DNA from: Alcaligenaceae bacterium
GTDB lineage: Bacteria > Pseudomonadota > Gammaproteobacteria > Burkholderiales > Burkholderiaceae_B
Direction: 5' to 3'
Assembly: GCA_947378965.1 (NCBI GenBank)
Contig: CANCMG010000045.1
Coordinates: 1-33,639, forward strand
Length of the DNA: 33,639 nt
Of the stretch, positions 16,384 to 25,938 are shown piece after piece. The position numbers and the translations under genes were made by a program. The notes below the pieces were generated by a model. That model had not been told where the DNA came from. It made no database searches and saw nothing but the letters and a program-made list of their open reading frames with translations. Positions within the stretch are counted from its first letter, which is position 1. Every line of letters begins with the position of its first letter.

Positions 16384-19248
16384 CTAGGCATACGCCTCAA
16401 TCGGCAAACACGCGCACACCAAATTACGGTCGCCCCAAGCGTTATCAACACGACCAACTGCCGGCCAGTACTTATTGTTACGCAAGCTGGCTAAAGGATA
16501 AGCGGCTTGTTGCCGCGGATAATCGTGGTGCCATTCTTCAGCAAGCAGCATCTGGGCCGTGTGGGGTGCGTTCTTGAGTACGTTGTCGCTACGATCGCGT
16601 TCGCCTCGCTCGATCTGAGCAATTTCTTGGCGGATCGCGATCATGGCGTCGACAAAACGATCAAGCTCAGCCAGGCCTTCAGACTCGGTTGGCTCAACCA
16701 TCAAGGTACCGGCTACCGGAAAACTCATGGTTGGCGCATGAAAACCGTAATCCATCAGCCGCTTGGCGATATCTTCGGCCGAGATGCCAGAGGCTTCTTT
16801 GATATCGTGCATGTCGAGAATACATTCGTGCGCCACACGCCCGTTACGTCCGCTGTACAGGACGGGATAATGCCCTGCTAAGCGACGCGCGATGTAGTTG
16901 GCACTTAAGATAGCAACCTCTGTGGCGCGACGTAAGCCAGCCGCCCCCATCAACGAAATATACACAAACGGTATCGGCAAGATACTGGCCGAACCAAACG
17001 GTGCTGCCGACACAGGGCCAACCGGCACCTTGCCAGACAGCGTGCCGTTTTCGCCGACAACACCGGGCAAGAACGGCGCCAAATGTGCGCGGACACCTAC
17101 AGGGCCCACACCGGGACCGCCGCCGCCGTGCGGAATGCAAAACGTTTTGTGCAAGTTTAAGTGCGACACATCCGAACCAAATTTACCTGGCTGAGCGACC
17201 CCGACCATGGCGTTCATGTTCGCGCCATCCATGTAAACCTGACCACCAGCGGCGTGGATCATGTCGCAGATCCCTGTGATCGCCTCTTCAAACACACCGT
17301 GCGTTGAAGGATACGTGACCATCAGGGCGGCTAGGCGGTCGCCTGCCTGTGCAATCTTGGCCTCTAAGTCTTCAAGATCAACGTTGCCGTGGGTATCAGA
17401 TTTCACGACCACAACATCCATGCCGACCATGTTGGCCGAAGCGGGGTTAGTGCCATGCGCCGACGACGGAATCAAACAGATGTCACGCTGTGACTGACCA
17501 TTGGCACGGTGGTACGCGCGAATCGCGAGTAGCCCAGCATATTCGCCTTGCGCGCCAGAGTTTGGCTGCAGGCTGATCGCGTCGTAACCAGTGATTTCGC
17601 ACAGATCTTTTGACAAACGCTCGATCATGGTTTGATAACCCAAGGTCTGCTCGGCTGGTGCAAACGGATGAATGCTGGCAAATTCGGGCCAGGTCACCGG
17701 AATCATCTCAACAGTCGCGTTGAGCTTCATGGTGCAAGAACCCAGCGGAATCATCGTGCGATCAAGCGCTAAATCTTTATCTGACAGTTTACGCATGTAA
17801 CGCAACATGTCGGTTTCGGATTGGATACTCGAAAAAATGGGGTGACTCAAAATCGCCTGTTTGCGTTTCACAGCACTCGGAATGCCAGGCAAACCGACGA
17901 GTGACGTGCCAAGGGCTGGTGCAGCTTTGCCCAGTGCTGCCGCAAACAGCCCCACCAGTTGCTCAAGGTCATCGCCCGTCACAGTTTCATCAAGCGAAAC
18001 CGAAAGCTGCGTCGCGCTGACGTGACGCAAATTCATGCGGGCAGCACGTGCGGCCTGCAAGATTTTGTCTGTTTGCGCGCCGGTATTTAACAGCAAGGTA
18101 TCAAAGAAAGTTTCATTGACGACCTCAAGGCCCAACGTGGTCAGGGCTTGGCGCAACAGCGCGGTCGCGTGCTGAACCCGGGTGGCCATCGCCGTCAGGC
18201 CTTTCGGGCCATGCCATAACGCATACATACTCGACATGACAGCGAGCAATACCTGCGCCGTGCAAATGTTGGATGTGGCTTTTTCGCGGCGAATATGTTG
18301 CTCGCGCGTTTGCAAAGCCAAACGCAGCGCTGGATTACCCTGCGCGTCTTTTGACACCCCAACCAAGCGCCCGGGCATATTGCGCTTGAACGCATCTTTG
18401 CAGGCCATGAAGCCCGCATGGGGGCCACCAAAACCAAAGGGCACACCGAACCGCTGAGCTGAACCGATCGCAATGTCGGCATCCCAGTGCCCTGGGGGCT
18501 CAAGCAAAGTCAGCGCTAACAGGTCTGTGGCACAGGCCACCACACCACCTTGTGCATGCACCTGCGCCGTCAGGGCACGGTAATCGGCCACCGAGCCCAA
18601 CGACTGCGGATATTGCACCAACAAGCCAAAGCAGTCTGGCACTCCCTTCAGTTCATCGCCCACGACCACATCGATATCCAAGCCATCGGCGCGGGTACGA
18701 ATCACTTCGATGGTTTGGGGATGGCAGTGCTGCGACACAAAAAATACTTTGCTGGCCGTTTGTGAGGCCCTGCGCGCCAGCGTCATCGCCTCGGCTGCTG
18801 CGGTACCTTCATCGAGCAACGAGGCATTTGAAATATCAAGCCCAGTCAGATCGGCCACCATCGTCTGATAGTTCAGGATCGCCTCAAGGCGACCTTGCGA
18901 GATCTCGGGCTGATAAGGCGTGTACGCGGTGTACCAAGCCGGGTTTTCAAGGATGTTGCGCAAAATGACGTTGGGCGTGTGCGTGCCGTAATAGCCCTGA
19001 CCAATGTAATTGCGAAAGACTTGATTGCCCGCTGCGATTTTTTTCATTTCGGCCAGCACGTCGGCTTCGGCGCGCGGGGCAGGAAGATTAAGCTCGCGCG
19101 TCATGCGAATATTGGCGGGCACAACCTCTTGCATCAAGGCCTCAAGCGTGGGCGACTCGATGGCGTCGAGCATGCGTTGTTGATCAGCCTCGCTGGGGCC
19201 GATATGACGAGGGATAAACTCGCCTGACGTATCCATGATGTTTGACAT
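16384..19248 (-). CDS. gcvP: Glycine dehydrogenase (decarboxylating), P-protein
   Basis: PLP-dependent decarboxylase of the glycine cleavage system: removes CO2 from glycine and passes the aminomethyl group to lipoyl-GcvH. 954 residues, the fused (single-chain) form with both halves. The N-terminal half begins with [17 protein letters not shown] and contains [15 protein letters not shown]. The PLP lysine is Lys701 in [20 protein letters not shown] 19248 has AGGG eight bases upstream and lies 11 bp after gcvH. It is the last gene of the riboswitch-controlled operon, ending 64 bp before the terminator. Confidence 0.98.
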   Translation of the reverse strand: MSNIMDTSGEFIPRHIGPSEADQQRMLDAIESPTLEALMQEVVPANIRMTRELNLPAPRAEADVLAEMKKIAAGNQVFRNYIGQGYYGTHTPNVILRNILENPAWYTAYTPYQPEISQGRLEAILNYQTMVADLTGLDISNASLLDEGTAAAEAMTLARRASQTASKVFFVSQHCHPQTIEVIRTRADGLDIDVVVGDELKGVPDCFGLLVQYPQSLGSVADYRALTAQVHAQGGVVACATDLLALTLLEPPGHWDADIAIGSAQRFGVPFGFGGPHAGFMACKDAFKRNMPGRLVGVSKDAQGNPALRLALQTREQHIRREKATSNICTAQVLLAVMSSMYALWHGPKGLTAMATRVQHATALLRQALTTLGLEVVNETFFDTLLLNTGAQTDKILQAARAARMNLRHVSATQLSVSLDETVTGDDLEQLVGLFAAALGKAAPALGTSLVGLPGIPSAVKRKQAILSHPIFSSIQSETDMLRYMRKLSDKDLALDRTMIPLGSCTMKLNATVEMIPVTWPEFASIHPFAPAEQTLGYQTMIERLSKDLCEITGYDAISLQPNSGAQGEYAGLLAIRAYHRANGQSQRDICLIPSSAHGTNPASANMVGMDVVVVKSDTHGNVDLEDLEAKIAQAGDRLAALMVTYPSTHGVFEEAITGICDMIHAAGGQVYMDGANMNAMVGVAQPGKFGSDVSHLNLHKTFCIPHGGGGPGVGPVGVRAHLAPFLPGVVGENGTLSGKVPVGPVSAAPFGSASILPIPFVYISLMGAAGLRRATEVAILSANYIARRLAGHYPVLYSGRNGRVAHECILDMHDIKEASGISAEDIAKRLMDYGFHAPTMSFPVAGTLMVEPTESEGLAELDRFVDAMIAIRQEIAQIERGERDRSDNVLKNAPHTAQMLLAEEWHHDYPRQQAAYPLASLRNNKYWPAVGRVDNAWGDRNLVCACLPIEAYA

Positions 19249-19259
19249 AATGATTGCCC

Positions 19260-19640
19260 TTAACCTGCGTCAGCGACAGCCTGATAGCCTGCTGCATCGA
19301 GCAAGCCATTGACGTCGGCTGGGTTGTTAGCTTTGATTTTAAAAATCCAGGTGCCGTAAGGCGAAGCGTTAATGCTTTCGGGCGCATCGTTCAATGCCTC
19401 GTTAAAACCCACGATTTCGCCCGCGACGGGTGCGTAAATATCAGAAGCCGCCTTGACGGATTCAACGACCCCTGCCGTTGCGCCCGCTGCGAGTTTGGCG
19501 CCCACTTTAACGTCGCCCACAAAAACCAAATCACCGAGCTGCTCTTGCGCTGGGCCGGTAATACCGACCAACATGACATCGCCCTCGGCCATAATCCATT
19601 CGTGACTGGTTGCGTATTTACGATCGTTAGGAATGCTCAT
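19260..19640 (-). CDS. gcvH: Glycine cleavage system H protein
   Basis: Lipoyl carrier that shuttles the aminomethyl intermediate between P-, T- and L-proteins. 126 residues, typical. The lipoylation site is Lys63 in [15 protein letters not shown], and KYATSHEW near the N-terminus is diagnostic. AGGAGA precedes ATG 19640 at good spacing. It lies between gcvT and gcvP, but the 218-bp gap from gcvT is unusually long for this operon and holds a three-copy tandem repeat. Confidence 0.98.
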   Translation of the reverse strand: MSIPNDRKYATSHEWIMAEGDVMLVGITGPAQEQLGDLVFVGDVKVGAKLAAGATAGVVESVKAASDIYAPVAGEIVGFNEALNDAPESINASPYGTWIFKIKANNPADVNGLLDAAGYQAVADAG

Positions 19641-19731
19641 GAAAGTCTCCTGAAATATTGGGGTTCGATGTTGTCGAAAAAATAAAATGTGAAAATTTAA
19701 AATCTTGGATCTATGAAAATTCTTGTCACTG

Positions 19732-19828
19732 ACAACTTGTTTTGCTCACAGTTCGTGCCACTTACAACTTATTTTTGCTCGCAGCTCTTATGACTTAAAA
19801 CTTGTTTTGCTCACAGTTCGTATCACTT
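19732..19828. repeat. Three degenerate tandem repeats of about 32 bp, gcvT-gcvH gap
   Basis: Units at 19732-19763 (32), 19764-19796 (33) and 19797-19828 (32), each of the form ACAACTTGTTTTGCTCACAG followed by TTCGTnnCACTT. The first and third are nearly identical and the middle one has diverged. The repeats end 30 bp from the gcvT stop and do not touch the gcvH ribosome binding site. The unit is not a multiple of three in all copies, so it is not coding. Confidence 0.85.
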
Positions 19829-19858
19829 ACAAAGCGAATCAATGATTGCTTGTATGTC

Positions 19859-20962
19859 TTACTTTGCGTGCACGACCTCAGCGCCCTGCCGAACAAAAGG
19901 CAACTTGCAGACCTCAGCCGGCACCCACTTGCCACGAATATCAATTTCAACGTGATCACCCACCTCAACGCCTAGCGGCAAGCGTGCGAAACCAATTGAG
20001 ACGCCGAGCGTGGGCGACATCGTGCCGCTTGTCACCTCGCCTAAACCATCATCGGTGCGCACCGCCATGTGCGCGCGCATCACACCACGGTCTAACAGCT
20101 TGAGCCCGATAAACACTTTAGGATCCGCAAACTGTTCGAGTGCCTTGCGGCCAATGAAGAAACGCTCTGGGTCTTTAAGCGATACGGTCCAGGTCAGGCC
20201 CGCTTGATTAGGATGAATCAACTCATCCATGTCCTGACCGTATAAATTCATGCCGGCCTCTAAGCGCAGCGTGTCACGCGCGCCCAAGCCACAGGGGTGA
20301 ACCTGCTGACTGATCAGATCAGCCCACAACTGGGCCACGTCAGCCGCAGGCAACACAATTTCAAAGCCATCTTCACCGGTGTAGCCTGTGCGGGCCACCA
20401 ACACGTCGCCCACAAACACGGCAGCGGAAAACACACCCAGATTTTGCGTGGCGGCTTGCCAGGCTGGGCGCGCGGCCCAGACCTTGGCACGGGCGTTTGG
20501 CCCCTGCACTGCCACCATCGCCAGATCGCGCCTAGGCGCGACGGTGACGTTAAATTTACCCGCAGCAGCGACCCGCTGCATCCAGGCAATATCTTTATCA
20601 GCCGTGCCCGCATTAACCACCAAGCGCCACTGCGTGGCTGTGAAGAAATAAACGATCAAGTCGTCAATCACGCCACCCTGTGGGTTCAACATACAGGAGT
20701 AAAGCGCCTTGCCGGCCTGAGTCAGTTTAGTCACGTCGTTGGCCACCAGTCTGCGTAAAAACGCGGTCGCATCGGCGCCGGTCACATCGACGTTTAACAT
20801 GTGCGAAACGTCAAAAATGCCAGCATCGCGCCGCACCGCGTGGTGCTCTTCGATTTGTGAACCGTAATTGACGGGCATATCCCAACCACCAAAATCGACC
20901 ATGCGCGCGCCAGACGTGACATGGGTCTCGTGCAGGGGGGTGCGTTTTAACGTAGCAGACAT
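19859..20962 (-). CDS. gcvT: Aminomethyltransferase (glycine cleavage T-protein)
   Basis: Transfers the methylene group from aminomethyl-lipoyl-GcvH to tetrahydrofolate, releasing ammonia. 367 residues from ATG 20962, which has GGAG eight bases upstream and gives the family start [14 protein letters not shown]; an upstream ATG-like start at 20980 adds only six residues. Seen: [23 protein letters not shown], the folate-domain motif [13 protein letters not shown], and [16 protein letters not shown]. First gene of the gcvTHP operon, controlled by the riboswitch directly upstream. The fourth component, lipoamide dehydrogenase, is not in the window, as is usual. Confidence 0.97.
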   Translation of the reverse strand: MSATLKRTPLHETHVTSGARMVDFGGWDMPVNYGSQIEEHHAVRRDAGIFDVSHMLNVDVTGADATAFLRRLVANDVTKLTQAGKALYSCMLNPQGGVIDDLIVYFFTATQWRLVVNAGTADKDIAWMQRVAAAGKFNVTVAPRRDLAMVAVQGPNARAKVWAARPAWQAATQNLGVFSAAVFVGDVLVARTGYTGEDGFEIVLPAADVAQLWADLISQQVHPCGLGARDTLRLEAGMNLYGQDMDELIHPNQAGLTWTVSLKDPERFFIGRKALEQFADPKVFIGLKLLDRGVMRAHMAVRTDDGLGEVTSGTMSPTLGVSIGFARLPLGVEVGDHVEIDIRGKWVPAEVCKLPFVRQGAEVVHAK

Positions 20963-20982
20963 GAACAGGCTCCAGAACAATC

Positions 20983-21041
20983 AAAGGGCGAACGGTTCAG
21001 CCACCCACGCCTGACGTGAGTGTTTGAACCAACGTTCGCCC
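20983..21041 (-). terminator. Expression-platform hairpin of the glycine riboswitch
   Basis: On the - strand GGGCGAAC (21041-21034), bulge GTT, GGTTCA (21030-21025) pairs with TGAACC (20999-20994) and GTTCGCCC (20993-20986), then CTTTGATTG. The outer 8-bp stem is perfect. The gcvT ribosome binding site lies outside it, which points to control of transcription, although the T-run is weak. A small internal hairpin CACG/CGTG is also present. Confidence 0.6.
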
Positions 21042-21267
21042 CTCTGTCCTTTTGCCTGAGAGTTGCCCTGCAAGACAGCAGGTGTGCACCTTCGGCGCCC
21101 GTTTTGGCCACAGGGCCGCGGGTCTCTCCAGAGTGTTGTGTTGTTGCACGCTTGTGTCACGGGCAACATTGCAGATTGCGGTATGGGAAGCCTGAGCGAT
21201 TCTGGGCGAATTGCGCCTTCGGCGGCAAACTAGGGCAACAATCGCGTCACCCGCTGCACTCTCCCGC
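21036..21267 (-). promoter_or_regulatory. Tandem glycine riboswitch upstream of gcvT
   Basis: Two glycine aptamers lie in series on the - strand. The first (about 21267-21178) shows GCGGGAGAG, the conserved core GCCGCCGAAGGCGCAA and CGCTCAGGC. The second (about 21133-21036) shows CTCTGGAGAGACC, GGCGCCGAAGGTGCA, CTCTCAGGCAAAAGGACAGAG. These are the GGAGAG, GCCGAAGG and CUCAGGCAAAAGGACAGA signatures of the family. Glycine binding normally switches on gcvTHP so that excess glycine is cleaved. The linker of about 45 bases is longer than usual, and the 3' part of aptamer 1 (CTTCCCATACCGC) is more diverged than that of aptamer 2. It begins 64 bp after the stop of the upstream flavoprotein gene. Confidence 0.95.
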
Positions 21268-21331
21268 AAACTGCGTTCACAGCGATGCCATCGTACCGCG
21301 AAACTACGACCTCGGACAACCCGCTCAGAAA

Positions 21332-22528
21332 TTAAAGGCTTCGCCCACAAGCGACGGCCGAGGCCCAGGCCCACTGAAAGTTATAACCACCCAGCCAGCC
21401 TGTTACATCGACCGCTTCGCCAATAAAGTGCAAGCCAGGCACCGTCTTAGCCTGCATGCTGCGTTGATCGAGTCCCTTGGTATCGACGCCACCACGCATC
21501 ACTTCGGCCTTTTTATAGCCAGCGGTACCGTCTGGGATCAAAGACCAAGACTGTATGCGAGCGGCAAGCTCGCGTAGCAAGCGGTCAGGCGCATCGGCAA
21601 TGCGCAAGGTAGCCTGCTCACCCAGCCACTTTTCAGCCAGGCGCTTGGGCCATAGCCCCCCCAGCAAATTACCCAGCTGTTGGCGTCCGCCCGCCTTTGC
21701 TTCAAGTAACACCGTCGTCATATCTTGACCGGGCGCCAAATCAAGCCGGATGGCCTCGCCTAGCTGCCAGTAGCTTGAGATCTGCAAAATACCTGGCCCT
21801 GACAGACCTCGGTGCGTAAATAGGACATCCTCAAGAAACCTAGGTGCGTTGCGACCAGCCCCGGTTGAAATATTGGCTTCAAGGGCCAGCCCGCTCAGCT
21901 CACCGAACTCAGCCCACTGCACACCATCGAACGTCAAGGGGACGAGTGCGGGACGAGGTTCGACAACTTTTAGACCGAATTGGCGCGCAATTTTTAAACC
22001 GTAGTCAGTCGCCCCAAGCTGCGGGATTGCCAAACCACCCGTCGCGATCACGACTTTACCGGCCTGCAACAGGCCTTCTGAGGTTGCAAGTTCATAGCCC
22101 CCCTCGGTGCCCGTAGCCACTCGGGTGATCTGTTGCACCGTGCAAGGCATACGCCATTGCACATTGCCCAGCTCACACTCGGCACGCAACATCTCGATAA
22201 TATCTTCGCTGCTACGATCGCAAAACAATTGCCCACGGTGCTTCTCGTGCCAGGCAATGTTGTAGCGCGCCATGAGTGCAATAAAGTCTTGCGGCGAATA
22301 ACCTGCTAACGCTGACTTACAGAAATGTGGGTTCGCTGAAATAAAGTGCTCAGGGCCCACGCGTCGATTCGTAAAATTGCAACGACCTCCGCCAGAAATA
22401 CGAATTTTTTCGGCTAGTTTTTGTGCGTGATCAATCAACACCACTCGACGCCCACGCTGCGCAGCAACCGCCGCGCACATCATACCGGCCGCCCCCGCAC
22501 CAATTACCGCAACGTCAAAGTGCTGCAT
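21332..22528 (-). CDS. NAD(P)/FAD-dependent oxidoreductase, HI0933/YhiN family
   Basis: 398 residues, standard for the HI0933-like flavoprotein family. The FAD-binding Rossmann motif is VAVIGAGAAGMMCAA (6-20), followed by KIRISGGGRCNFTNR (41-55), which is diagnostic. The C-terminus has HFIGEAVDVTGWLGGYNFQWA, the second FAD-contact motif. The substrate of most members is unknown; BaiN of gut clostridia belongs to this family, but a bile-acid role should not be inferred here. The gene lies between the decarboxylase and the gcv riboswitch. No terminator separates it from the riboswitch, so read-through into gcvT control is possible. Confidence 0.9.
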   Translation of the reverse strand: MQHFDVAVIGAGAAGMMCAAVAAQRGRRVVLIDHAQKLAEKIRISGGGRCNFTNRRVGPEHFISANPHFCKSALAGYSPQDFIALMARYNIAWHEKHRGQLFCDRSSEDIIEMLRAECELGNVQWRMPCTVQQITRVATGTEGGYELATSEGLLQAGKVVIATGGLAIPQLGATDYGLKIARQFGLKVVEPRPALVPLTFDGVQWAEFGELSGLALEANISTGAGRNAPRFLEDVLFTHRGLSGPGILQISSYWQLGEAIRLDLAPGQDMTTVLLEAKAGGRQQLGNLLGGLWPKRLAEKWLGEQATLRIADAPDRLLRELAARIQSWSLIPDGTAGYKKAEVMRGGVDTKGLDQRSMQAKTVPGLHFIGEAVDVTGWLGGYNFQWAWASAVACGRSL

Positions 22529-22540
22529 CGCGCCAGCCTA

Positions 22541-22682
22541 CAAGCAAAATACTGCATTGAGTTCGCCTCTTAGCGACGCGCTGCGTCGAAGCACCCTGCA
22601 AGCAAAGGCCGCATTGAACTCGCCTCTTGGAAACGCGCTGCGTCGAACACGCCTTCCGGCTGGGTACTGCATTCAACTCGCC
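22541..22682. repeat. Tandem repeats of 57-58 bp between the decarboxylase and YhiN-family genes
   Basis: The anchor segment GCATTnAnnTCGCC occurs at 22554-22567, 22611-22624 and 22669-22682 (periods 57 and 58). The two left copies also share CGCGCTGCGTCGAA; in the first this forms a perfect hairpin CGACGC (22574-22579), GCT, GCGTCG (22583-22588). The rightmost copy contains the end of the decarboxylase gene, so the unit appears to have arisen by duplication across its stop codon. It fills nearly the whole intergenic gap. Confidence 0.88.
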
Positions 22683-24943
22683 GGCTGCTCTAGCAAACAA
22701 TCAACGTAATAACGCTTCTCGCCATTAGGCAAAATCTCTTCGGCCAAGCCATGAATATAGGTTTCAAAGCCTGGAAACTTTTCGTTGAACGAACGCGCAA
22801 ACTGTAAATATTGCACGATAGTTTTATTAAAGCGTTCGCCGGGGATCAGCAACGGAATGCCCGGCGGATAAGGCGTGAGCAGCACACCAGTTACGCGACC
22901 CTCAAGCTGATCGATTGACACGCGCTCAACCTCGCGGTGTGCCATTTGGGCAAACGCATCAGAAGGCTTAAGCGCAGGGATCATGTCGCTCAAATACATC
23001 TCGGTCGTTAACCTTGCCACATCATGCTTACGGTATTCGGCGTGAATTTGCTGGCACAAGTCGCGCAAGCCAAGTCGTTCGTATTGGCGATGTCCCTTGC
23101 AATAGTCAGGCAAAATTCGCCACATCGGCTGGTTGCGGTCGTAGTCATCTTTAAACTGCTGCAACGCTGTCAGCAGCGTGTTCCAGCGGCCCTTAGTGAT
23201 GCCAATCGTGAACAAGATAAAAAACGAATAGAGGCCGGTCTTTTCGACCACTACGCCATGCTCTGTCAAATACTTCGAGACCAACGCTGCAGGGATACCA
23301 GTTTCACCGAAACTGCCCGACATGTCCAAGCCAGGCGTCACAATCGTCGCCTTGATCGGATCCAGCATATTGAACCCTTCGGCTAAGTCGCCAAAGCCAT
23401 GCCAATGATCATTTGATTTGAGCACCCAGTCGGCCTGCTCACCCACGCCGCGCGGCGCAAGGTAATCGGGTCCCCACACGGTAAACCACCAGTCATCGTC
23501 GCCGTATTCAAGGTCGACCTTGCGCATCGCGCGTCTGAAATCCAGTGCTTCACGAATACTTTCTTCAACTAGCGCAGAGCCGCCCGGGGCTTCCATCATC
23601 GCAGCAGCCACATCACACGAGGCGATGATGGCGTACTGTGGCGACGTCGACGTATGCATTAAATACGCTTCGTTAAAAATATTGCGATCAAGCTTACGCG
23701 TTTCGGGCTCTTGCACAATAATCTGCGACGCTTGCGAAATGCCTGCTAGTAACTTATGCGTTGAATGAGTCGCAAACACCATCGCTTTGCGACTACGGGG
23801 CCGATTGGGCCCAATGGCGTGCATATCTTGATAAAACTCATGAAACGCCGCATGCGGCAGCCAAGCCTCATCAAAATGCAAGGTGTCGATGGTGTCGCCC
23901 AGCTTCTCTTTAATCATCTCGACGTTGTAAATCACACCGTCGTAGGTACTTTGCGTCAAGGTTAAGATGCGCGGTTTTTTATTTTTGACTTTACGCGCAA
24001 ACGGATTTGCATCAATTTTTTTCTGGATACTTTCAAGATCAAACTCGGCCAACGGAATCGGCCCAATAATACCCATATGGTTACGCGTAGGGCGCAAAAA
24101 TACAGGGATCGCACCCGTCATGGTGATCGCATGCAAGATCGACTTATGGCAGTTACGATCGACCACGACAATGTCATCGGCAGCGACGTTGGCGTGCCAC
24201 ACAACTTTGTTTGAGGTCGAGGTGCCATTGGTCACAAAGTAGCAATGGTCGGCATGAAAAATACGCGCGGCGTTTAACTCAGACTCTGCAATCGGGCCGG
24301 TATGATCCAGCAACTGGCCAAGTTCATCAACCGCATTACAGACGTCAGCGCGCAACATGTTTTCACCAAAAAACTGGTGAAACATTTGCCCGACCGGGCT
24401 TTTTAAGAAGGCGACGCCACCAGAGTGCCCGGGGCAGTGCCACGAATACGAACCATCTTGCGCGTACTTGACCAACTCGCGAAAAAACGGCGGTGCCAGG
24501 CTATCCACATAACTACGCGCTTCGCGGATGATATGGCGCGCCACAAACTCTGGCGTGTCTTCAAACATGTGAATAAAGCCATGCAGCTCGCGCAAGATAT
24601 CGTTAGGGATATGTTCAGAGGTTCGGGTCTCTCCGTACAGATAGATTGGGATGTCGGCGTTACGAAAACGCAATTCGCCAATAAACGTGCGTAAATTTTT
24701 AATCGCGCCAGCCACGTCCTCGGGCGAATCGATATCAAACTCTTCATCATCGATCGATAAGATAAAGGCGCTTGCGCGGCTTTGCTGCTGCGCAAACGAG
24801 CTTAAATCGCCGTAGCTTGTGACGCCGATGACTTCCATCCCTTCAGCTTCAATCGCAGAGGCCAGGGCACGCACACCCAAGCCTGAGGCATTTTCAGAAC
24901 GATAGTCTTCATCGATGATGAAAATAGGAAAGCGAAATTTCAT
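22673..24943 (-). CDS. Orn/Lys/Arg decarboxylase (inducible AdiA/LdcI type)
   Basis: PLP enzyme that decarboxylates lysine, arginine or ornithine to the diamine, consuming a proton; in enterobacteria this supports acid resistance. 756 residues with all domains: an N-terminal receiver-like wing domain (1-140), the PLP aspartate-aminotransferase fold, and a C-terminal domain. Seen: SWHCPGHSGG, DRNCHKS, HFDEAWLPHA and the Schiff-base Lys397 in ATHSTHKLLAGISQAS. GAGGCGG precedes ATG 24943. No antiporter gene such as adiC or cadB is adjacent, so a biosynthetic or general role is possible. The substrate cannot be fixed from sequence alone. The C-terminal codons lie inside a tandem repeat unit. Confidence 0.93.
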   Translation of the reverse strand: MKFRFPIFIIDEDYRSENASGLGVRALASAIEAEGMEVIGVTSYGDLSSFAQQQSRASAFILSIDDEEFDIDSPEDVAGAIKNLRTFIGELRFRNADIPIYLYGETRTSEHIPNDILRELHGFIHMFEDTPEFVARHIIREARSYVDSLAPPFFRELVKYAQDGSYSWHCPGHSGGVAFLKSPVGQMFHQFFGENMLRADVCNAVDELGQLLDHTGPIAESELNAARIFHADHCYFVTNGTSTSNKVVWHANVAADDIVVVDRNCHKSILHAITMTGAIPVFLRPTRNHMGIIGPIPLAEFDLESIQKKIDANPFARKVKNKKPRILTLTQSTYDGVIYNVEMIKEKLGDTIDTLHFDEAWLPHAAFHEFYQDMHAIGPNRPRSRKAMVFATHSTHKLLAGISQASQIIVQEPETRKLDRNIFNEAYLMHTSTSPQYAIIASCDVAAAMMEAPGGSALVEESIREALDFRRAMRKVDLEYGDDDWWFTVWGPDYLAPRGVGEQADWVLKSNDHWHGFGDLAEGFNMLDPIKATIVTPGLDMSGSFGETGIPAALVSKYLTEHGVVVEKTGLYSFFILFTIGITKGRWNTLLTALQQFKDDYDRNQPMWRILPDYCKGHRQYERLGLRDLCQQIHAEYRKHDVARLTTEMYLSDMIPALKPSDAFAQMAHREVERVSIDQLEGRVTGVLLTPYPPGIPLLIPGERFNKTIVQYLQFARSFNEKFPGFETYIHGLAEEILPNGEKRYYVDCLLEQPAS

Positions 24944-25011
24944 GCGAACCGCCTCGCGAGCGAATGAGAGATTAAAGAGGGGCGACTATAGCGCCCAAAC
25001 ATGTTAATGGA

Positions 25012-25140
25012 ATGACAGCCTTGCAAACATTCAACTAATCGCTTGGCTTAAAACGGACAGCTTAGAAAACATTAGAGTGGCGGCCTGGCCTTAGACTGGC
25101 AGCCCGTAAAACACCTCAGACTGACCGCCCGGCTCACTGA
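25012..25140. repeat. Degenerate repeat-like stretch downstream of dcd
   Basis: Five copies of a weak motif nTGrCnGCC are seen at 25012, 25054, 25077, 25096 and 25121, several preceded by a (T/C)(T/C)(A/C)AGA segment. Spacing is irregular (42, 23, 19, 25). No gene is visible in the 249-bp gap between dcd and the decarboxylase gene. Confidence 0.3.
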
Positions 25141-25192
25141 CAAAAGCAATGACCCTCAGCACAACCGCAGCGTTTCAAGCAACACCGCGACC

Positions 25193-25759
25193 TCAAGTTT
25201 TAGGCAAGGTCACGCCACGTTGGCCCTGATACTTGCCGCCGCGATCTTTATACGATGTTGAGCACACTTCGTCGCTTTCAAAAAATAACATCTGCGCGCA
25301 GCCTTCACCAGCGTAAATCTTAGCGGGTAGCGGTGTGGTGTTCGAAAACTCGAGAGTCACATGACCTTCCCATTCGGGTTCGAGCGGCGTCACGTTGACG
25401 ATGATGCCGCAACGCGCATACGTGCTTTTGCCCAAGCAAATCGTTAAGACGCTGCGCGGAATCCGAAAGTATTCGACCGTTCGCGCCAAAGCAAACGAGT
25501 TAGGCGGAATAATGCAGATCTCGCCTTTGAAATCGACAAACGATTTTTCGTCGAAATTTTTGGGGTCAACGATCGTTGAATTGATATTGGTGAAGATTTT
25601 AAATTCGTTGGCACAACGCACATCGTAGCCGTAGCTACTGGTGCCGTAACTCACAATCCGACCCGATTCGTTTGAACGCACCTGACCCGGTTCAAACGGC
25701 TCTATCATGCCGTCTGACTGCGCCACGCGGCGAATCCAGTTGTCACTTTTAATACTCAT
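25193..25759 (-). CDS. dcd: dCTP deaminase
   Basis: Deaminates dCTP to dUTP, which a dUTPase turns into dUMP, the substrate of ThyA. 188 residues from ATG 25759 ([11 protein letters not shown]), the family start; the frame extends five codons upstream without a family match. Seen: SSYGYDVRC (41-49), the nucleotide-binding [11 protein letters not shown] with Ser112 and Arg116, and [18 protein letters not shown] carrying the catalytic Glu. YAGEGCAQ and the [10 protein letters not shown] tail are also conserved. It lies downstream of mrp with about 180 bp between. Confidence 0.97.
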   Translation of the reverse strand: MSIKSDNWIRRVAQSDGMIEPFEPGQVRSNESGRIVSYGTSSYGYDVRCANEFKIFTNINSTIVDPKNFDEKSFVDFKGEICIIPPNSFALARTVEYFRIPRSVLTICLGKSTYARCGIIVNVTPLEPEWEGHVTLEFSNTTPLPAKIYAGEGCAQMLFFESDEVCSTSYKDRGGKYQGQRGVTLPKT

Positions 25760-25938
25760 GACTAAGTGCCCCAATCGTTATATATGCCAAGAGGGCGGAT
25801 TTTACCCCCAGACGGCAGGCTCCCGGTGTTAGCGGCTCTGTGAGCTGGCAAGCGTCATAGTGAGCCTCCCTTTGGAGGTTCGCCTGGCCGGCGTCGCCCC
25901 TCGCCACTTTCATCCACTTGACCTCGATTGTGGGATGC

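Noticed and set aside
19732-19828. CRISPR-like array
   Set aside because: Units are contiguous with no unique spacers and no cas genes are present; this is a plain tandem repeat.
21020-21577. 185-residue open frame on the plus strand
   Set aside because: It runs antisense across the glycine riboswitch and the end of the flavoprotein gene; no family motif and no ribosome binding site.
22515-22700. 61-residue repetitive open frame on the minus strand
   Set aside because: Its internal repeat simply translates the 57-58-bp tandem DNA repeat and it overlaps the ends of two real genes.
25865-25878. CCTCC-CTTT-GGAGG hairpin between mrp and dcd
   Set aside because: Five base pairs without a T-run, too short to support a function.
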